Source of the DNA: Pogona vitticeps | Taxonomy: Eukaryota > Chordata > Lepidosauria > Squamata > Agamidae | Assembly (NCBI RefSeq): GCF_051106095.1 | Contig: NC_135785.1 | Location: forward strand, 224,249,045 to 224,313,044 | Length of the DNA stretch: 64,000 bases | Direction: 5' to 3' | Shown here: one piece after another, positions 23,290-35,689 of the stretch | Layout: each line of letters begins with the position of its first letter | Numbering within the stretch: position 1 is the stretch's first letter | Translations under genes and position numbers: made by a program | The notes under the pieces: model-generated | The model's database searches: none | What the model was told of the DNA's origin: nothing | What the model saw: only the letters and a program-made list of their open reading frames with translations

Positions 23290-26200
23290 AAAGGAAGCTT
23301 TGCCTGAAACACACATTTGGAACACAAACATAAATTTAAGCTTAATGCACTATTATCTGTAACATCTCAAATTAGAAGAAAAGTACACAACTGTAGCTAG
23401 CTAGAAATACACAAGAAAAAGAAATATTTCCCACCAAAATTTTAGTTCAAAAGCCCCCATCATGTTTTATGATTTTTTAAAAAAAAAAACCAAAGGGATC
23501 TATAAAATAATGCATGCTGATATTTTTTAAGATTATTTTACTTGGTTTATTTTAAATAAAAAGGCAGCAAATGTCTCCATACTTAGTACAAGAATTTTAA
23601 AACAAAACAAGCAGACGTAGCCACTTCTGCTCACCAGACAAGACAAGAATTCCAAGGCCCCTCTGCAGAGTAAGCAGGAGAGCTCCAGCATCATGACTTC
23701 CCATATCTGAAGGTAAGCGAAGGAATATGTATTATCATCTAAGTGCATGGGGTCTAAGGGAATCAGGCATTAATTCCAGAGTTTGAAATAAATTAGTTAC
23801 ACCACTGAAACACAATATAAAGCCATGTAGCACAGTGTAGGATGAAACTAATGCCTGTGTAAAAGCAGAGATTGACTAATATAGCTTTCAGGTGCCATCT
23901 GTGAAACTGCATTGTACACCTCAAAAAAAGCTTGAAAGGGTTACTTTTGGGGGGGGGGCTACAGTTCTAGGAATTCTACCATCCACTGTCTGGAGTTGTA
24001 GTCCAAAAAAAGGCATTTTTTTTTCAAGCTGTGATCTAAAATTTACATGCTTCAGACATTCTGTTCCTAAAGAGAGTTGAGATAATGTCAGCGACAAATT
24101 CTTTCCATTCTAAGTTTTCTCTCTTGTCCTCCCACCTTTTTCCAGACTTTACTGATGGATTATTGTTTTGTCTTAAAACCAGTTGTAACGTCAGTCTGAT
24201 GTTAGTGGTACTGAAGCCTTTACTTGTCTGGTTTTTGAAATCCAATGGTTGATTGAAGAATAACTTAGAACCCTAGAAGAGAAGAGAAGTATTTTACGGA
24301 GCCATATTACAGGCACTGGGTTGTGGTGTGTGGGTTTTTTTTACCCCATCCACCTTTCTTTGTAAGCCTATTTAATCTTGTTTTTCAGAGTATGTTCCTA
24401 TTGTTTCAGACAAATTTTCAGTTATAAAATTAGTCTTGTTCTGTCTTTCTACTGTCATTCATCATTTTCCATTCCACAACTCATTTTATTCAGTTATTTT
24501 AAATATGCTGTAATGAATCTTAGATGAACTTTTACAGCACCATTGCTATGATCCCTTCACATAGTCAAGTCCCAAGTTATGATAACATTGATTGTATATA
24601 AGCATGGGTTACCACTCTAGACATGTTCCTCTAACAACACATCTAACACCTATAATGCTCCCCAGTGTCTAGGGCAACAGTAGGCAATCTGACTATTTGC
24701 CATGGCAACTGGGCTTATGTTTGTGGTAGTCAAAGCACCTGGACAGCACTGGGTTTCTTCCCTGTACAGTACTTAGGTCCTACAGGCCAATCCAGGAGAG
24801 GCAGAATTGGCAGGATCTTATCTCTGTCCACTACCCACCTTTAAATAGATTACCAGTGTGCTATGTAGAAAAATGACATGACCTTTTCATAACAGGTTAC
24901 ACAGAATCAAGAAGGCAATAGCATATAACATACAAAAAAAATCAAAACACAGTGCAGCGTAATATTGCAAAATTTGGGATCCCATAGTGTGTTGGGATCT
25001 GCATAAATTTTCCCCACAATAGTGAGTGAAGCATGGATGTCCTTGTGGCACCGTGGATAAACTGCTTTACTGCAGCCAAAACTCTACTCATGACCTGGGT
25101 TCATTCTCGGTAGCTGGCTTGAGATTCACTCCATCCTCCCAAGGTTGGTAAAATGAATACCCAGCTTGCTGGGGGGCAATGTGTAGTCTGCATAATTAAA
25201 TTGTAAACCACCCAGGGAGTTCTTTAAGCTGTCACATTGACGGCCATGGCAGGGTTAAAGGTGACAGACACCTGCTCTGTGGGCTGACTGGAGACACATT
25301 CTAATCAGCCAGAATGCTACACTATGCAAATAGTTCCATCAGAATTCTCAGAAGTTATGTTTCTGTATGGGCATAAAAAAGTGTTTTGTTTTGTTTTTTA
25401 AATCACAACTCAAAAAACCTTTGCCAAATGTCCCCAAATTTAGCACAGAGCATAAGCAGACTTTCTGCTATATCCGTGCCAAATATGGTGCTGATCCAAG
25501 GTCCAGTTTCATAGTTATATTTTTGTGTTTAGGGCATTACTTTTTTTTATTTTGCCTTACGACATGTTGAATATTGCTGATGCACAATGTATTGTTGCCC
25601 TGCTGGGCACCAATAATACTTACCAACAACTCTGCAGATGACTGATCAGATGTGACCAACTTAGCTTAAACTGCCAGCCCCTATCACTGATATTAATCTT
25701 CCATTTCCAGTTCAATATAGAATACTCTTCTTGGGAAAGCAGAAAGAGTAAAAAAAAATTCCTACTTGACCATGAAGGAGCCATATAAGCCCACAGTGGG
25801 TAAAAAGGGGCTAGGGATTGGTGGATATCCAGCTGAAAATGGTGTAGAGGGCATATATCCCACAGCAAGGCAGCATGTGCCTCTATACTTATGCCATGTC
25901 TCTTCTGCCCGCCTGCTCGCAATCCTGGCAAGAGCAACCTGGTGCAAAACTGACTCTGTGGGGAAGGCACATGGAATAGATCTGCTTGTACCAGTGGGGT
26001 CTGGAAAGCTGTTCTCTTTGCATTCAGACCAGAAACCAATTGTAGACAGAGTTTGCGATGAGCAACATGAAATCCTTCAAGAGACCATCTGATTGTCTCC
26101 TGCCTTAAAGTTTATGCAAACTTTGTTTGGGTTTGGGCCTGTAGGACCTAAGCACAGAATTTCTTGGAATTCTGAGTTCACGAACCTTGGAGGGCTGCCT

Positions 26201-26660
26201 CAGTCACTTCACTTGAGTATAAGTATGTTTTTCGCTTATCAGCTCTCTCATTCTTTTTGGGCCTCAGCTTTTTATTTATAAAAACGAGGGTGAGGGAGGG
26301 ACTGAGGGATGTGTGGCCATTTTTCACACCATCCCCTAGAGAGAGTTTCAGCCATCACATTCTGATTATTTGCAGGAACAACCAGATCATCACAGAACTT
26401 TACCAATTAAGGGACATATGTGAATGATTAAATTTACGATCTGTTTCATGTCCTTCCTTAGACTGACAGGGGGAAAAACCGTTGGAGGCTCACGAGCAAA
26501 CCATTTCTTTAACAGCTAGCTGGAGAAGGAAGAGTCACATTGAGTCAGCACACAGGTCACCTGCTTCACAACAGATGCTTTGTAACTGTTCTTTAAGTTA
26601 TAAGTATCTTTTCTGATACCTTTTACATATAACCCCCCTGTTACATATAACCCCCCCCCC
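23290..26660. other. Intergenic, no gene; one SINE at 25045
   Basis: A short fragment near 23962-24010 (gggctacagttctagg, ctggagttgtagtcc) resembles an hAT-type miniature element. A poly-C tract lies at 26646-26662. The 139-codon open frame at 25620-26039 on the minus strand has no recognised motif. Confidence 0.4.
25045..25215 (+). mobile_element. tRNA-derived SINE
   Basis: The head has cgtggataaactgctttact and gacctgggttcattctc; the body has aaggttggtaaaatgaatac and ends in a ttgtaaaccacccagggagt tail typical of L2/CR1-mobilised SINEs. An antisense relative is at 45610-45790. Confidence 0.65.
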
Positions 26661-26663
26661 CCG

Positions 26664-26736
26664 TTATAGCAGCTGCACTGATTTATAAAGCCCTAAACAG
26701 CTTTGGTCCAAGCGATCTCAGGGACTGTTTCTCTCT

Positions 26737-26824
<88 letters not shown>

Positions 26825-27645
26825 TTTATATGCCGCCCACACTACCCAAAGGTCTCTGGGCGGCTTACAGCATTTAAAATACAATAAAGATATGTACAAT
26901 TAAAATACAATTAAAATATATATAAAATTGCCATCAGACCCACAGTTAATATTATTTCAGTTAAAAGCCTTCTGGAACAGGAAGGTTTTGACCTGGCGCC
27001 GAAATGTCATCAGTGTCGGCGCCAGATGAATCTCAGTCGGGAGGGCATTCCATAGTCTGGGGCCAGCTGCCGAAAAGGCCCTTTGTCTGCAAGCCGTCCC
27101 TCTTACCTCCTTGAGGGATGGCTCTTTCAAAAGGGCCCCCTGGCAAGATCTTAACAGCCTGGTAGGCTCATATGGAAGGAGGCGGTCCTTCAGGTATCCA
27201 GGGCCCAAGCCGTTTATGAGCCTGCCCAGGTGTTAAGAGCATCAGGAGAGGCCTTTCTCTCAGTCGCACCACCCTCACACATTTGGAGAGGGCCTTCTCT
27301 GTTGCTTTACCCAACCTCTGGAACTCCTTCCCACAGGAGGCCAGGCTGGCCCCATCTTTGCTGTCCCTTTGCAAGCAGGCAAAGACCTTTCTCTTAGAGA
27401 TTGGCTGTCTGGGAGAAATGTTTACATGGCGTGTTGTACCTTGTTGCTTTGAATGTGTTTTTGGTGTTGATTCTGTTTACCACTTTAAGTGTGGTATTTG
27501 TTTGATTCTCTTTTTAATATTTGTGTACTTACTGGTTTTTAGCTTTTTAAATATTGTATTTTAATGATGTAAGTTGCCTTGGGTCTTTTTTTAAGGAGAG
27601 TGGTAGGGTAAAAATAATTTAAATAAATATAAATCAATAAATTTT
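26664..27645 (+). mobile_element. L2-type LINE, 3' end, split by an opposite L2-type copy
   Basis: The + strand encodes TALIYKALNSFGPSDLRDC up to 26732, then continues at 27231 with RASGEAFLSVAPPSHI and the L2-type end LWNSFPQEARLAPSL and LCKQAKTFLLEIG. The 3' untranslated end has gtaagttgccttgggtc and an (AAAT)n tail at about 27620-27645. The middle (26733-27230) is a minus-strand copy. Confidence 0.75.
26733..27230 (-). mobile_element. L2-type LINE 3' end inserted in another L2-type LINE
   Basis: The minus strand encodes MGPGYLKDRLLPYEPTRLLR, then RAFSAAGPRLWNALPTEIHL and TFRRQVKTFLFQKAFN, stop at 26957, a 3' region (ggcggcttacagcattt on the + strand reads tgtaagccgcc) and a (TAAA)n tail at 26733-26823. 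Ends are defined by where the + strand element resumes. Confidence 0.78.
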
Positions 27646-27847
27646 AGGAAAATCAATACCCTCTCTTGTATCCCTTTTTTGGTGATATATAATTGAGCAA
27701 CCTACCATTTATATGTGTGGTGGATGTGCTCTGTATACATTTGTATAAAGTAAATGCAGAGGAAGGGGAGAACGTTCTTTTAAAAAAATGCTTTGTTTGA
27801 AATATTATGCATCTTTGCTTTAGAATGTCAACATGTAACGTTAACAG

Positions 27848-28055
27848 CCAAAATCCTGTTGTGCAATTATGCAAAAGGTGTAACTTTTAGTATCATGTTG
27901 CTGTGAGTTAAGAAATCTCTATAGGCATTAATGTTGCACAGCAAGTTGCACATATTTGTATGCAACAGATAATGCCTATGGAGATTTTTTTTTTAACTTA
28001 CAGGAATTCGCTGCTGAAAGTTATGCTATTTGCATAATTGCACAAAGGATTTTGG
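27848..28055. mobile_element. Palindromic miniature element with about 85-bp arms
   Basis: The left arm starts ccaaaatcctgttgtgcaat; the right arm, reverse complemented, starts cccaaaatcctttgtgcaat. Similarity continues through ataggcatta near 27921 and its partner near 27971. The whole unit could fold into one hairpin. No transposase is present. Confidence 0.75.
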
Positions 28056-28059
28056 GCAA

Positions 28060-29925
28060 CAGGTTATAGATGGGTTGGAAACATTACTATACAAGCATTG
28101 TAAAATCTCTTTTCATAGGGCTGATGTCACTGAAGGGAGGACAGAAATTCGGGGGAATACTGCATTGTTCAACCAAGAAGTCACTCAGAATTCTGAACAG
28201 AATATTGCTGAATGCTCATCTCGCCTGAAAAAAAAAATGTTTTCTTTCCCGAAGTGCTCCTCTTTTGCCCCATAACAACAAGGCATGGCAGGGAAGAGTG
28301 TGGCCTGTGCTTTGATAGTAGTCAAATTTTTCCAGAACCAAAGCCCTTTCCTGCAGTAGCTGCAAGAAAAACACCAGCAATACAGAAGTAAAGGTCAGGG
28401 TCAAGCTCCTCCTGGTAGCAACACATCCTGGTTGGGAAACACTGCTACTGTTTGGAAAAAATCCAGTTTCCATGGTTGGTCAGAAATAGGCTTTGAACTT
28501 TGAAAGGGCAGCGTTGAGAAGCTTAGCTTTATCTTTAAACAGAGCTCAAAATGCTACTTTTTGGGTGACAACTCTCAATAATTACTCAGACAGTTTTGAC
28601 TGTGGTGACCATGGATTCTGGGATGACATTCAGCTCATGACACTGTGTTAAGACATTAAAAATGAGCCACTTGTCATGTGATAGGAAAGAGAAAGAAAAT
28701 AACCTTCTTGACATGTGGAAACAACAGAGCTAGGCTGATAAAAACCATTACGTGAATTGTTAATGTGCAACAAAATTTCTCATTACCATGTCAAAGTAAA
28801 CCATATATTCTGATTTACTTTGTAATTCTAATTATCACCTGAAAAAATACTTAGAACATCTGTCTCATCAGTGATGTGCTACATCTATGCTTAGGAGTGA
28901 AATCCTGAACCATGAACTTGAACATATATACAGTACTTGAAGGTTAACACTAACTGAAAGAGCCAAACTCTATGATACAGTTAGCATGTCATTAGGAAGT
29001 AGAATAAAACCAAAAGATATCTATTTATTCTAGCATGTGCTTTTCTTAGGTTTTTTTTTTTTTTTAATTCTATCTTCTGCAAAATAGCCTGTTTTGTAAT
29101 TAGTGCTTGGGAGGTAAGCACAGACTTCATTTGCAAGTTGATTGTTTGGACATACTGCTTTGAAGCAGTCAAGTCCTTGCAGAGAACATGACCTATTCTG
29201 CCTTTAGTGATGTGCTGATTGCATTATATACTTTAAATCTAAGGGTGATTGCACTCAAAAAGCCTGGAGCAGCTAATCTATCTTTTTTTTCTTTTATTAG
29301 ATTTTTTTTTTCCAGATACACTACTCCTGAAAACATATCTAGAGGATCAGAATGTGTAAAATACCCATGTCCTTTGTTTGAGAAAGGAAGCTTGTGCTCT
29401 TATCTTTCCTTTTGGTATTTATCTTCAAGATATGAGTGTTCAGGAAGACACTCCCAACTCTCTCCATAAATGCACTAGTTTGTCTCAAATTAATGTAGAC
29501 TTCTGCAATTTTAAGCAAGATATACTTCTAGAAAAATATGGGGATGGGAAAATAGTGTTTTACTGACTGAAAAGAATCAAAGGGCTGGGAGACATTTGTG
29601 GAAGCCTTGTCCAAATTTAGGAATAGGTCAGCTGAATATTTTATTCTTCACCAATATTTTAAAAGAAGATTTTTCTGCTATGAAAAAAACATTGTAGCCA
29701 TCTGATTCAAGGTGACATATTAACTTATGAAAAAAACACACATATTCTTCACTGATATGAAGAAAGCCAGGGTGTGGTGTAGTTTTTTTTCAGTTTCCTG
29801 CCAGATATATTTAAATCGTCTGAAATTTTATTAGTATTCTTCTTGATAAACTGATACAGTGAACAAGAAGGAGCTAATGTTCCAGTAGTTAATGTTTTGC
29901 ATGGGGAAGGTTGATAATAATCTGA
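28060..29925. other. Intergenic, nothing recognised
   Basis: AT-rich sequence without recognisable exons or families; poly-T tracts near 29052 and 29290-29313. Confidence 0.4.
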
Positions 29926-29929
29926 GAAT

Positions 29930-30030
29930 CTGAGAACTAGAGAGCTGGAAGTATCATCGAGTCCAGCCCCTCTCAAGGAGGCCCACTGAACTCATTTCTG
30001 GCTCCGCAGCCAAATCCCTATCCAGCAGTC
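29930..30030 (-). mobile_element. CR1-type LINE 3' fragment
   Basis: The words agagctggaagtatcatcga and gtccagcccctctcaagga, then ctccgcagccaaatcc, are the reverse complement of the common CR1 3' end (ctggactcgatgat...). Confidence 0.55.
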
Positions 30031-30608
30031 ACTAAGGTTATATTTCTTATATCCTTGTAAAATAATCTCAACAGGCCTGGAAGAAACCTTGGAAAGAGCT
30101 CTCAGTCAAAGTAGAGAAAACTGGCCCAGAGAAGCCAACCTTCTGATGTAGTTGTTGTACACAGATAAAGCTTGCCTCTCACTGAGTGAACACATAAGAA
30201 GGAGAACAATCATGTTTCCAGAAGACATGTCAGCCCAACACATCTACCTGCTAAGCTCCTGGCACTGTTCCCATAACATTACAGAGAGAGAGGAGTTATA
30301 CATCTCCAAATTGGTGCACATACGTAGGGATGGCAAGTAATTTGTTGTCAGTAATAACCGGATCCCTACCTCTTAGACAAAGCATGTCTTGCTTCCTTGC
30401 AGAATAAAGCTTTGGACAACCTGCTGGAAAGGCAGATCTTCTGGGCAACAAGGCAAACACTACCTAAATGCTATGTAATTCTTTCCCAGCGGGATTTGGC
30501 TGCTGTCTTCGTTACATCCTGTTTGGTAACTGTAATGCACTCTATGTGGGCCTGACTGCCTTTGGAAAGTGTTCAGAAATTTCAGTGGGTCCAGCATACT
30601 GAACCTAG

Positions 30609-30680
30609 CTTCCCTACTGGAGCTGGTTACAGGAGGAGCAGAAACTTCCCTACTGGAGCTGGTTATAGGAGGAGCAGAAA
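30609..30680 (+). repeat. 36-bp tandem duplication inside the L2 remnant
   Basis: Units 30609-30644 and 30645-30680 (starting cttccctactggagctgg) differ at one base. It is in frame with the L2 coding remnant. Confidence 0.9.
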
Positions 30681-30709
30681 CATTCCAGGAACATTTCAAA
30701 GTGCTCATT

Positions 30710-31221
<512 letters not shown>

Positions 31222-31639
31222 CCCGGTTTCATGTCCTTTCTTTCTTTTTAACCTACAAAACTCTAGATAACTTGGGCCCAGGCTATTTGAAGAGCTGTAT
31301 CCCTCCATACCAGCCTCCCCGGGCTTTAAGATCTTCAGAAGAGACCTCTGTCTTTGTCCCATTGCCTTCACATGCATTCTTGATGCATATATGGGAAAGG
31401 GGGATTTCAGTGGGTGCTCCCAAACTATGGAACTTTCATGGGAGACCAGAATGGTCCCTTCTACCAACAGGCAAAGACCTTCCTTTTCAAACTATCTTGC
31501 AATATATACTGAAGAAGGGATTGTAAGGGAAGAATTACTGATTTATCTTCTTTTAAAAAACACACAACTATTTCAACAGGGGGTTTTGTGCCTTTAAATA
31601 ATGAATTTATCTAATTGGTTTTTAAATAATGTGATTTGA

Positions 31640-31857
31640 ATTAGGTATATCATTGCAGAGCCAGCGATTGAGAGTTCAATTCCCCTCCTGTCTCCTATGA
31701 GTATAACCAGCCTATGTGGCCTTGGGAATTTGCTCAGTCCCAGAACATTCCCAGAAGAAGTGAATGGTAAACCACTTCTCAGTACTCACTACCTATAAAA
31801 CTCTGGAAAGGGTTGCCATAACTCAGAATTGATGGCACACAATAACTATTGTCACTG
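31640..31857 (+). mobile_element. tRNA-derived SINE inside L2 3' region
   Basis: B-box-like gagttcaattcccc near 31674; the body has gaatggtaaaccacttctca and the tail ggttgccataactcagaatt and gatggcacacaataac, which resembles SINE tails borrowed from BovB-type LINEs. The 5' head is shortened. Confidence 0.65.
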
Positions 31858-31920
31858 TACTATCATTTGTTCTTTAAAATCATTTGTAAACCACCTCGAG
31901 TCCTTCAAGGTGGGATTTTA

Positions 31921-31995
31921 AAAATGCATGCGTGCGTGCATGCATGCATGCGTGCGTGCGTGCATGTATGCATGCATGCGTGCATGAATGAATAG
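31921..31995. repeat. (TGCG/TGCA)n tetranucleotide repeat
   Basis: Alternating purine-pyrimidine run of tgcg, tgca and tgta units with tgaa units at the end. It derives from the (TGAA)-type tail of the flanking L2. Confidence 0.9.
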
Positions 31996-32255
31996 GCTTA
32001 AGTCCAACCTTATTGCAAACCAAACTACAGATCAGAACTCAACCAGGCCCTGGATTTCTCACTTCTTTGAATGCTGCGTTGCAGTTCTTTCGTATTTTGA
32101 ACCACTGAAGTGTATGTTTTGATAGAAAATACAAAGATGTATTAAAATACACTGGATTTTTAAAAAAAAAAAACACACACAAAAATATCACACATTTACA
32201 GAAGAATGGAACAGAATTAGACATTAGACACTATGTCTAATTATAGCTCAAATGG

Positions 32256-32350
32256 CTAATTATTTTCTGGATGAGTGAGTTCTTTGGACTTGTAAGAAAT
32301 AATTGTATAGGCATCCCACACTTCCTGTGCATTAGCCACTTTTAAGCATT
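32256..32350 (-). CDS. CD200: CD200 terminal exon or continuation, cytoplasmic tail
   Basis: Acceptor-like cctctatacag ends just before 32350; phase 1. It encodes about 31 residues including WDAYTIISYKSKEL and ends at TAG 32258-32256. If the 51-bp gap (32351-32401) is not spliced, it adds 17 residues in frame. Confidence 0.65.
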
Positions 32351-34561
32351 CTGTATAGAGGAAGAAGAGAGGAGAAGTATCATTTGATTTTAAAAACTTA
32401 CCACTGCGTTTTTTTCTGTGGCGTCTCCAGCAACATACTGCAATAATTACCAGGATGACAACAATTATAAGGACCAATACAGTTAGAACCACAGGATCTA
32501 GGTAGCCTATATGAAGGAAAGCAAATGATAACAAAAGCAACAGTATGAACAGGAATCTCTGTATTCCTCCTTTTTAAAAAAATGCGTAAGTGAAGCTCCC
32601 ATTCCATGCCAAGATATAGGCAAGCTCTATAACATACTGCACATATATTAATGCAGATAGTTTAATTTGTACAAGTTATTACTTTATCAGAGTATAATGT
32701 AAAGTACTGAACTGAATGCAGATTAATTTTAGGTAGCCAGATGGATTCCAAGAGTTCCCTGTGTTTTACGTGTTTTACAAAGATACTTTCAAATTTGCTC
32801 ATTTGTTTGGCAGCGTTAAAAACAAAAAAATCTGGTCTTTGGATAACTTTATGCACCTAATTTTCTTCTCAAGAAGAAAAGTAGTAATTGGCCATTATAA
32901 AATGAAATAAAGCTATTAATAAACAGTAGACAACCCTGATTATTATTTTAAATTGAAAACAATTGTCAAAGACATGATTTGTGATAACATAGTATACCAT
33001 AGTTTTCATTTGCAAATAAATACTAGAAAGCAAATGTTACCGAGACTAATCTCTAAAAATAATCTGGCCCTCATTTGTCCAAGAGTTCTGATTTGTCTGG
33101 TGTATCTTAATTAATTTTTCTTCTTCTTTTCCCCTTATAAAACAATTTCACACTTTCTCAGACTCAAAAAAGCATGTTTTCTATTGAATAAGGGAGTGAT
33201 CACACAGCAGGAAAGGTGCGTATCCAACTACACTAGAAAGGACCACTTTACAGGGAGCAATCTCACTTGAAGTGACTTCTCCATCTATTGGGGAATTGCT
33301 TCATCCACTGTAGGATGTCAGTGGAGTAATGAAGAAGTAGTAGTAGAAGGAGCCGAAGCAAGCACCAGGTCTTTATGCGCTTGTGCTTACCTCTTTCTGC
33401 TTCTGGTATCTTGAGATCTGTCTCTTCTCTCCTGTGTGTCACTCTGCAGATTGGCTGTTGCTTCAAACTTGAAACATTGACAAGGATGCTGCTTATAACA
33501 GAGACTGTGCCATTGGGATTTGTGACCTCCTTTTCATTCTTTTCCGCTCCTGATGCAACCCATGAGATATTAGGACGTGGGAAGCCAGTTGCGATGCAGG
33601 AGGCATTCAAATGTCCATCAAAGATTTGATAGTGTAGGAATGTTTGGAGGTGGTCTATGACACAAATGACAATGTTTATCGTTAGGATCTGAGACAACAG
33701 ATTTAGCACACGATTAGAAGGGGAGCTCCTTTAAGAGGTTAAATTTGTTCTTGCATGCAACTGTTTCACAGCTCTACAAATAGTTAAACTGGTGTGCTTT
33801 ACTTCTGTGACCCAAGAACATGTTCAGGTTGGAGGTGTGAGTGGGTACATGAACCCCATCTCCACAAGGCAAATGTTGTTGCCATGTTTCCAGGCACTGG
33901 GTGAAGTCTTGGAGAATTTCTGTGTTCTGCTGAGTCTTGGAGAGGAGATAACTTTCAGGCAGAGCAGAAGTCAAGGAGGAGATAATTTGAATTTTAGATG
34001 TGAGGTCCAGACATCCACCTCCACCCATTCCCATTTGGCTTTAAGGCTTATCGGCTCAGCATGAAGTTCTTTGTATTACTTGAAATGGCACAAAGGGCCC
34101 AAATACATGCATCCATTGACTCTCTCTCCCCATACCCTTTCCCTCACTTCTGGTTTTAAAAGATGCTGATACACTGAAAAGGATTCCGTTAAATATTGTT
34201 AGCCTCATCAAGATTATTATGATAAGGAAAGACTCACCATAAACAGAAAGACAAGGATTTCCCGAGATGGGACCTAAAGGATACGTATTAAATATGCAGT
34301 AATAGCATCCATTATCTTGGATGCTGACATTCCAAAAAGTGATGGCGGTATCATTGAGTCCTGGAGCTACAAAACGGATTCGATGTTTGTACGGGGGAAG
34401 AACATTTCCACCTGTTTTATTGTACACTGCCATATTTTCAATGCCTTGATCAGTTTTTTCTTGCCACGTAACTTGAACAGTGTCATAATGCTTTGTTGGA
34501 GTACAGCTCAAGGTAACATTGCCACCCAGTTCCACATCTTTGTCCTGTGTCGAAATGTCTT
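32256..34561 (-). CDS. CD200: CD200 (OX-2 membrane glycoprotein), leader exon not found
   Basis: CD200 is a cell-surface ligand with V and C2 Ig domains that delivers an inhibitory signal to myeloid cells through CD200R. Exons on the minus strand: V 34561-34238, C2 33654-33391, membrane 32506-32402 and tail 32350-32256, all phase 1 with AG/GT ends. Shared with human CD200, by memory: VTWQ, GLND..ITFWN, GCYYCIFNTY, CLSVYG; in C2 LHYQIFDGHLNASC and NPNGTVSV (human LHYKFSEDHLNITC and NPNGTTSV). This makes it a better match to human CD200 than the gene at 52-59 kb, and it is the one next to BTLA, so it is the likely ortholog. The tail is longer than in human CD200 and contains tyrosines. The last intron would be only 51 bp and is in frame, so it may be retained; the membrane and tail exons then form one exon (32506-32256). 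The signal-peptide exon was not identified. Confidence 0.9.
32402..32506 (-). CDS. CD200: CD200 exon, transmembrane segment
   Basis: Acceptor ccttcatatag; membrane helix VVLTVLVLIIVVILVIIAV followed by CCWRRHRKKRSG (human YWKRHRNQDR). A donor gtaagt follows 32402, but the reading frame also stays open through it. Confidence 0.85.
33391..33654 (-). CDS. CD200: CD200 exon, Ig C2 domain
   Basis: Acceptor tttgtgtcatag and donor gtaagc; phase 1-1, 264 bp. Cysteines in LNASC and QPICRV; tryptophan in NISWVA. The HLNASCIATGFPRP motif parallels human HLNITCSATARPAP. Confidence 0.92.
34238..34561 (-). CDS. CD200: CD200 exon, Ig V domain
   Basis: Acceptor tgctgctacag and donor gtgagt; phase 1-1, 324 bp. 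V-set cysteines lie in VTLSC and GCYYC, with tryptophan in VTWQEK and a further conserved cysteine in NPCLSVYG. Glycosylation sites include NVT, NKT, NDT and NVS. Confidence 0.92.
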
Positions 34562-34924
34562 CTGTAGCAGCACAAGAATGAGTCACAATTAATTGCTACA
34601 ATTCAGTTCTAATGCATATAAATATTTAGCCCCGAAGCCAGAGTAAAATGGAAGACCAGCAGAAACAGATACAAAAATTCCCATGGAGTCAGTTAGGATG
34701 AAGTTTGGGGGGGGGGAGGAGAGAGAGATCTTGGCACTCTTTTCCTCATGGATTCCTGCCCCCCTTTGCCTGCTATATGGAACCAAGTTCAAAAAGATCA
34801 ATTTCATTTTTGATTAATCATTATTTTCCATGCCATCGGTACTTTGGAAATTATGATTAAACTTAGTTTTGTTTTATGGAAACAGTCCAACTCCAAACCA
34901 TAATTTCACCCTCCTTGTCTAAGT
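34562..34924. other. Upstream of the CD200 V exon, no leader exon recognised
   Basis: One short minus-strand frame (MGIFVSVSAG, near 34680) is hydrophobic with a phase-1 GT, but the splice site is poor, so it is not called. Confidence 0.4.
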
Positions 34925-35162
34925 TTAGATTTACAGAAGTGAGTAAACCTCCTCACATTTCATAAATATTTTAGTATATCTTTTCATGTGACAACACTGA
35001 AGAAATGACACTTGGCTACAATGTAAAGCAGTGAGTGTAAAGCTTGTATAACATTTTAAATGTGCTGTCCCCTCAAGATAACACAACACACAGCTATTAA
35101 TGTCTAAACCACTGGCAACAAAACTGAGTACACCCCTGAGTGACAATGTCCAAATTGGGTCC

Positions 35163-35644
35163 TGTGACAACCCCAGACCTACTGGAGTATACCACCCTTT
35201 AGTTATGCTGCCACCAACCATTCCCTATAAGGAGTCACACAGACCAGGAATGGATTTGAATAAACAAAAGAACAAGGTTTATTGAAATAACAAACAGGGT
35301 AAATAAAAGGATCAGGTAAATAGGATACTGTAACGTGGCTTAGTCTCAATCATACCCATACAACAGATTGGTTCCCCCGGAACACTTTTAAGGTAACGCA
35401 CAGACCCTGAACCTATCAGTTCTGGCTACCTAGATAGAAACCTGAACCTATCAGGTATGTACTAACTGACAAACAGTTGTACCCAGTCTGACACACAGAC
35501 TCCAACTCCTAACTCTCCACACCAGCTCCAAATATATATACAGTACAGCTCCTCCCCCCTGATGTCCCGCCTTCCACTCCCCATAGGATGGAACTTTCCC
35601 TCCAAACCCATGACAGACAGGTACCATCAGTGCTGTATGTGACA
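35163..35644 (-). mobile_element. Solo LTR inserted in the Tc1 element
   Basis: A 482-bp unit starting TGTGACAACC and ending TATGTGACA, flanked by perfect 5-bp duplications ggtcc (35158-35162, 35645-35649). An AATAAA-type signal near 35283 (minus strand) fits an LTR in minus orientation. No internal region is present. The Tc1 sequence reads on across it (caaattgggtcc then aagtagccattttc). Confidence 0.85.
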
Positions 35645-35689
35645 GGTCCAAGTAGCCATTTTCTTGTATCTTGTCTTCCTACTTATTTA

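Noticed and set aside
25620-26039. 139-codon minus-strand frame
   Set aside because: No family signature; an overlapping + strand frame of similar length shows that both are chance.
26703-26903. Open frame of repeated YLFI units
   Set aside because: It is the translation of the (TTTA)n LINE tail, not a protein.
31921-31995. CRISPR-like regular repetition
   Set aside because: Uninterrupted tetranucleotide repeat without spacers, in a vertebrate genome.
34640-34690. MGIFVSVSAG as CD200 leader exon
   Set aside because: Too short and with a poor donor (gtcttc); no support.
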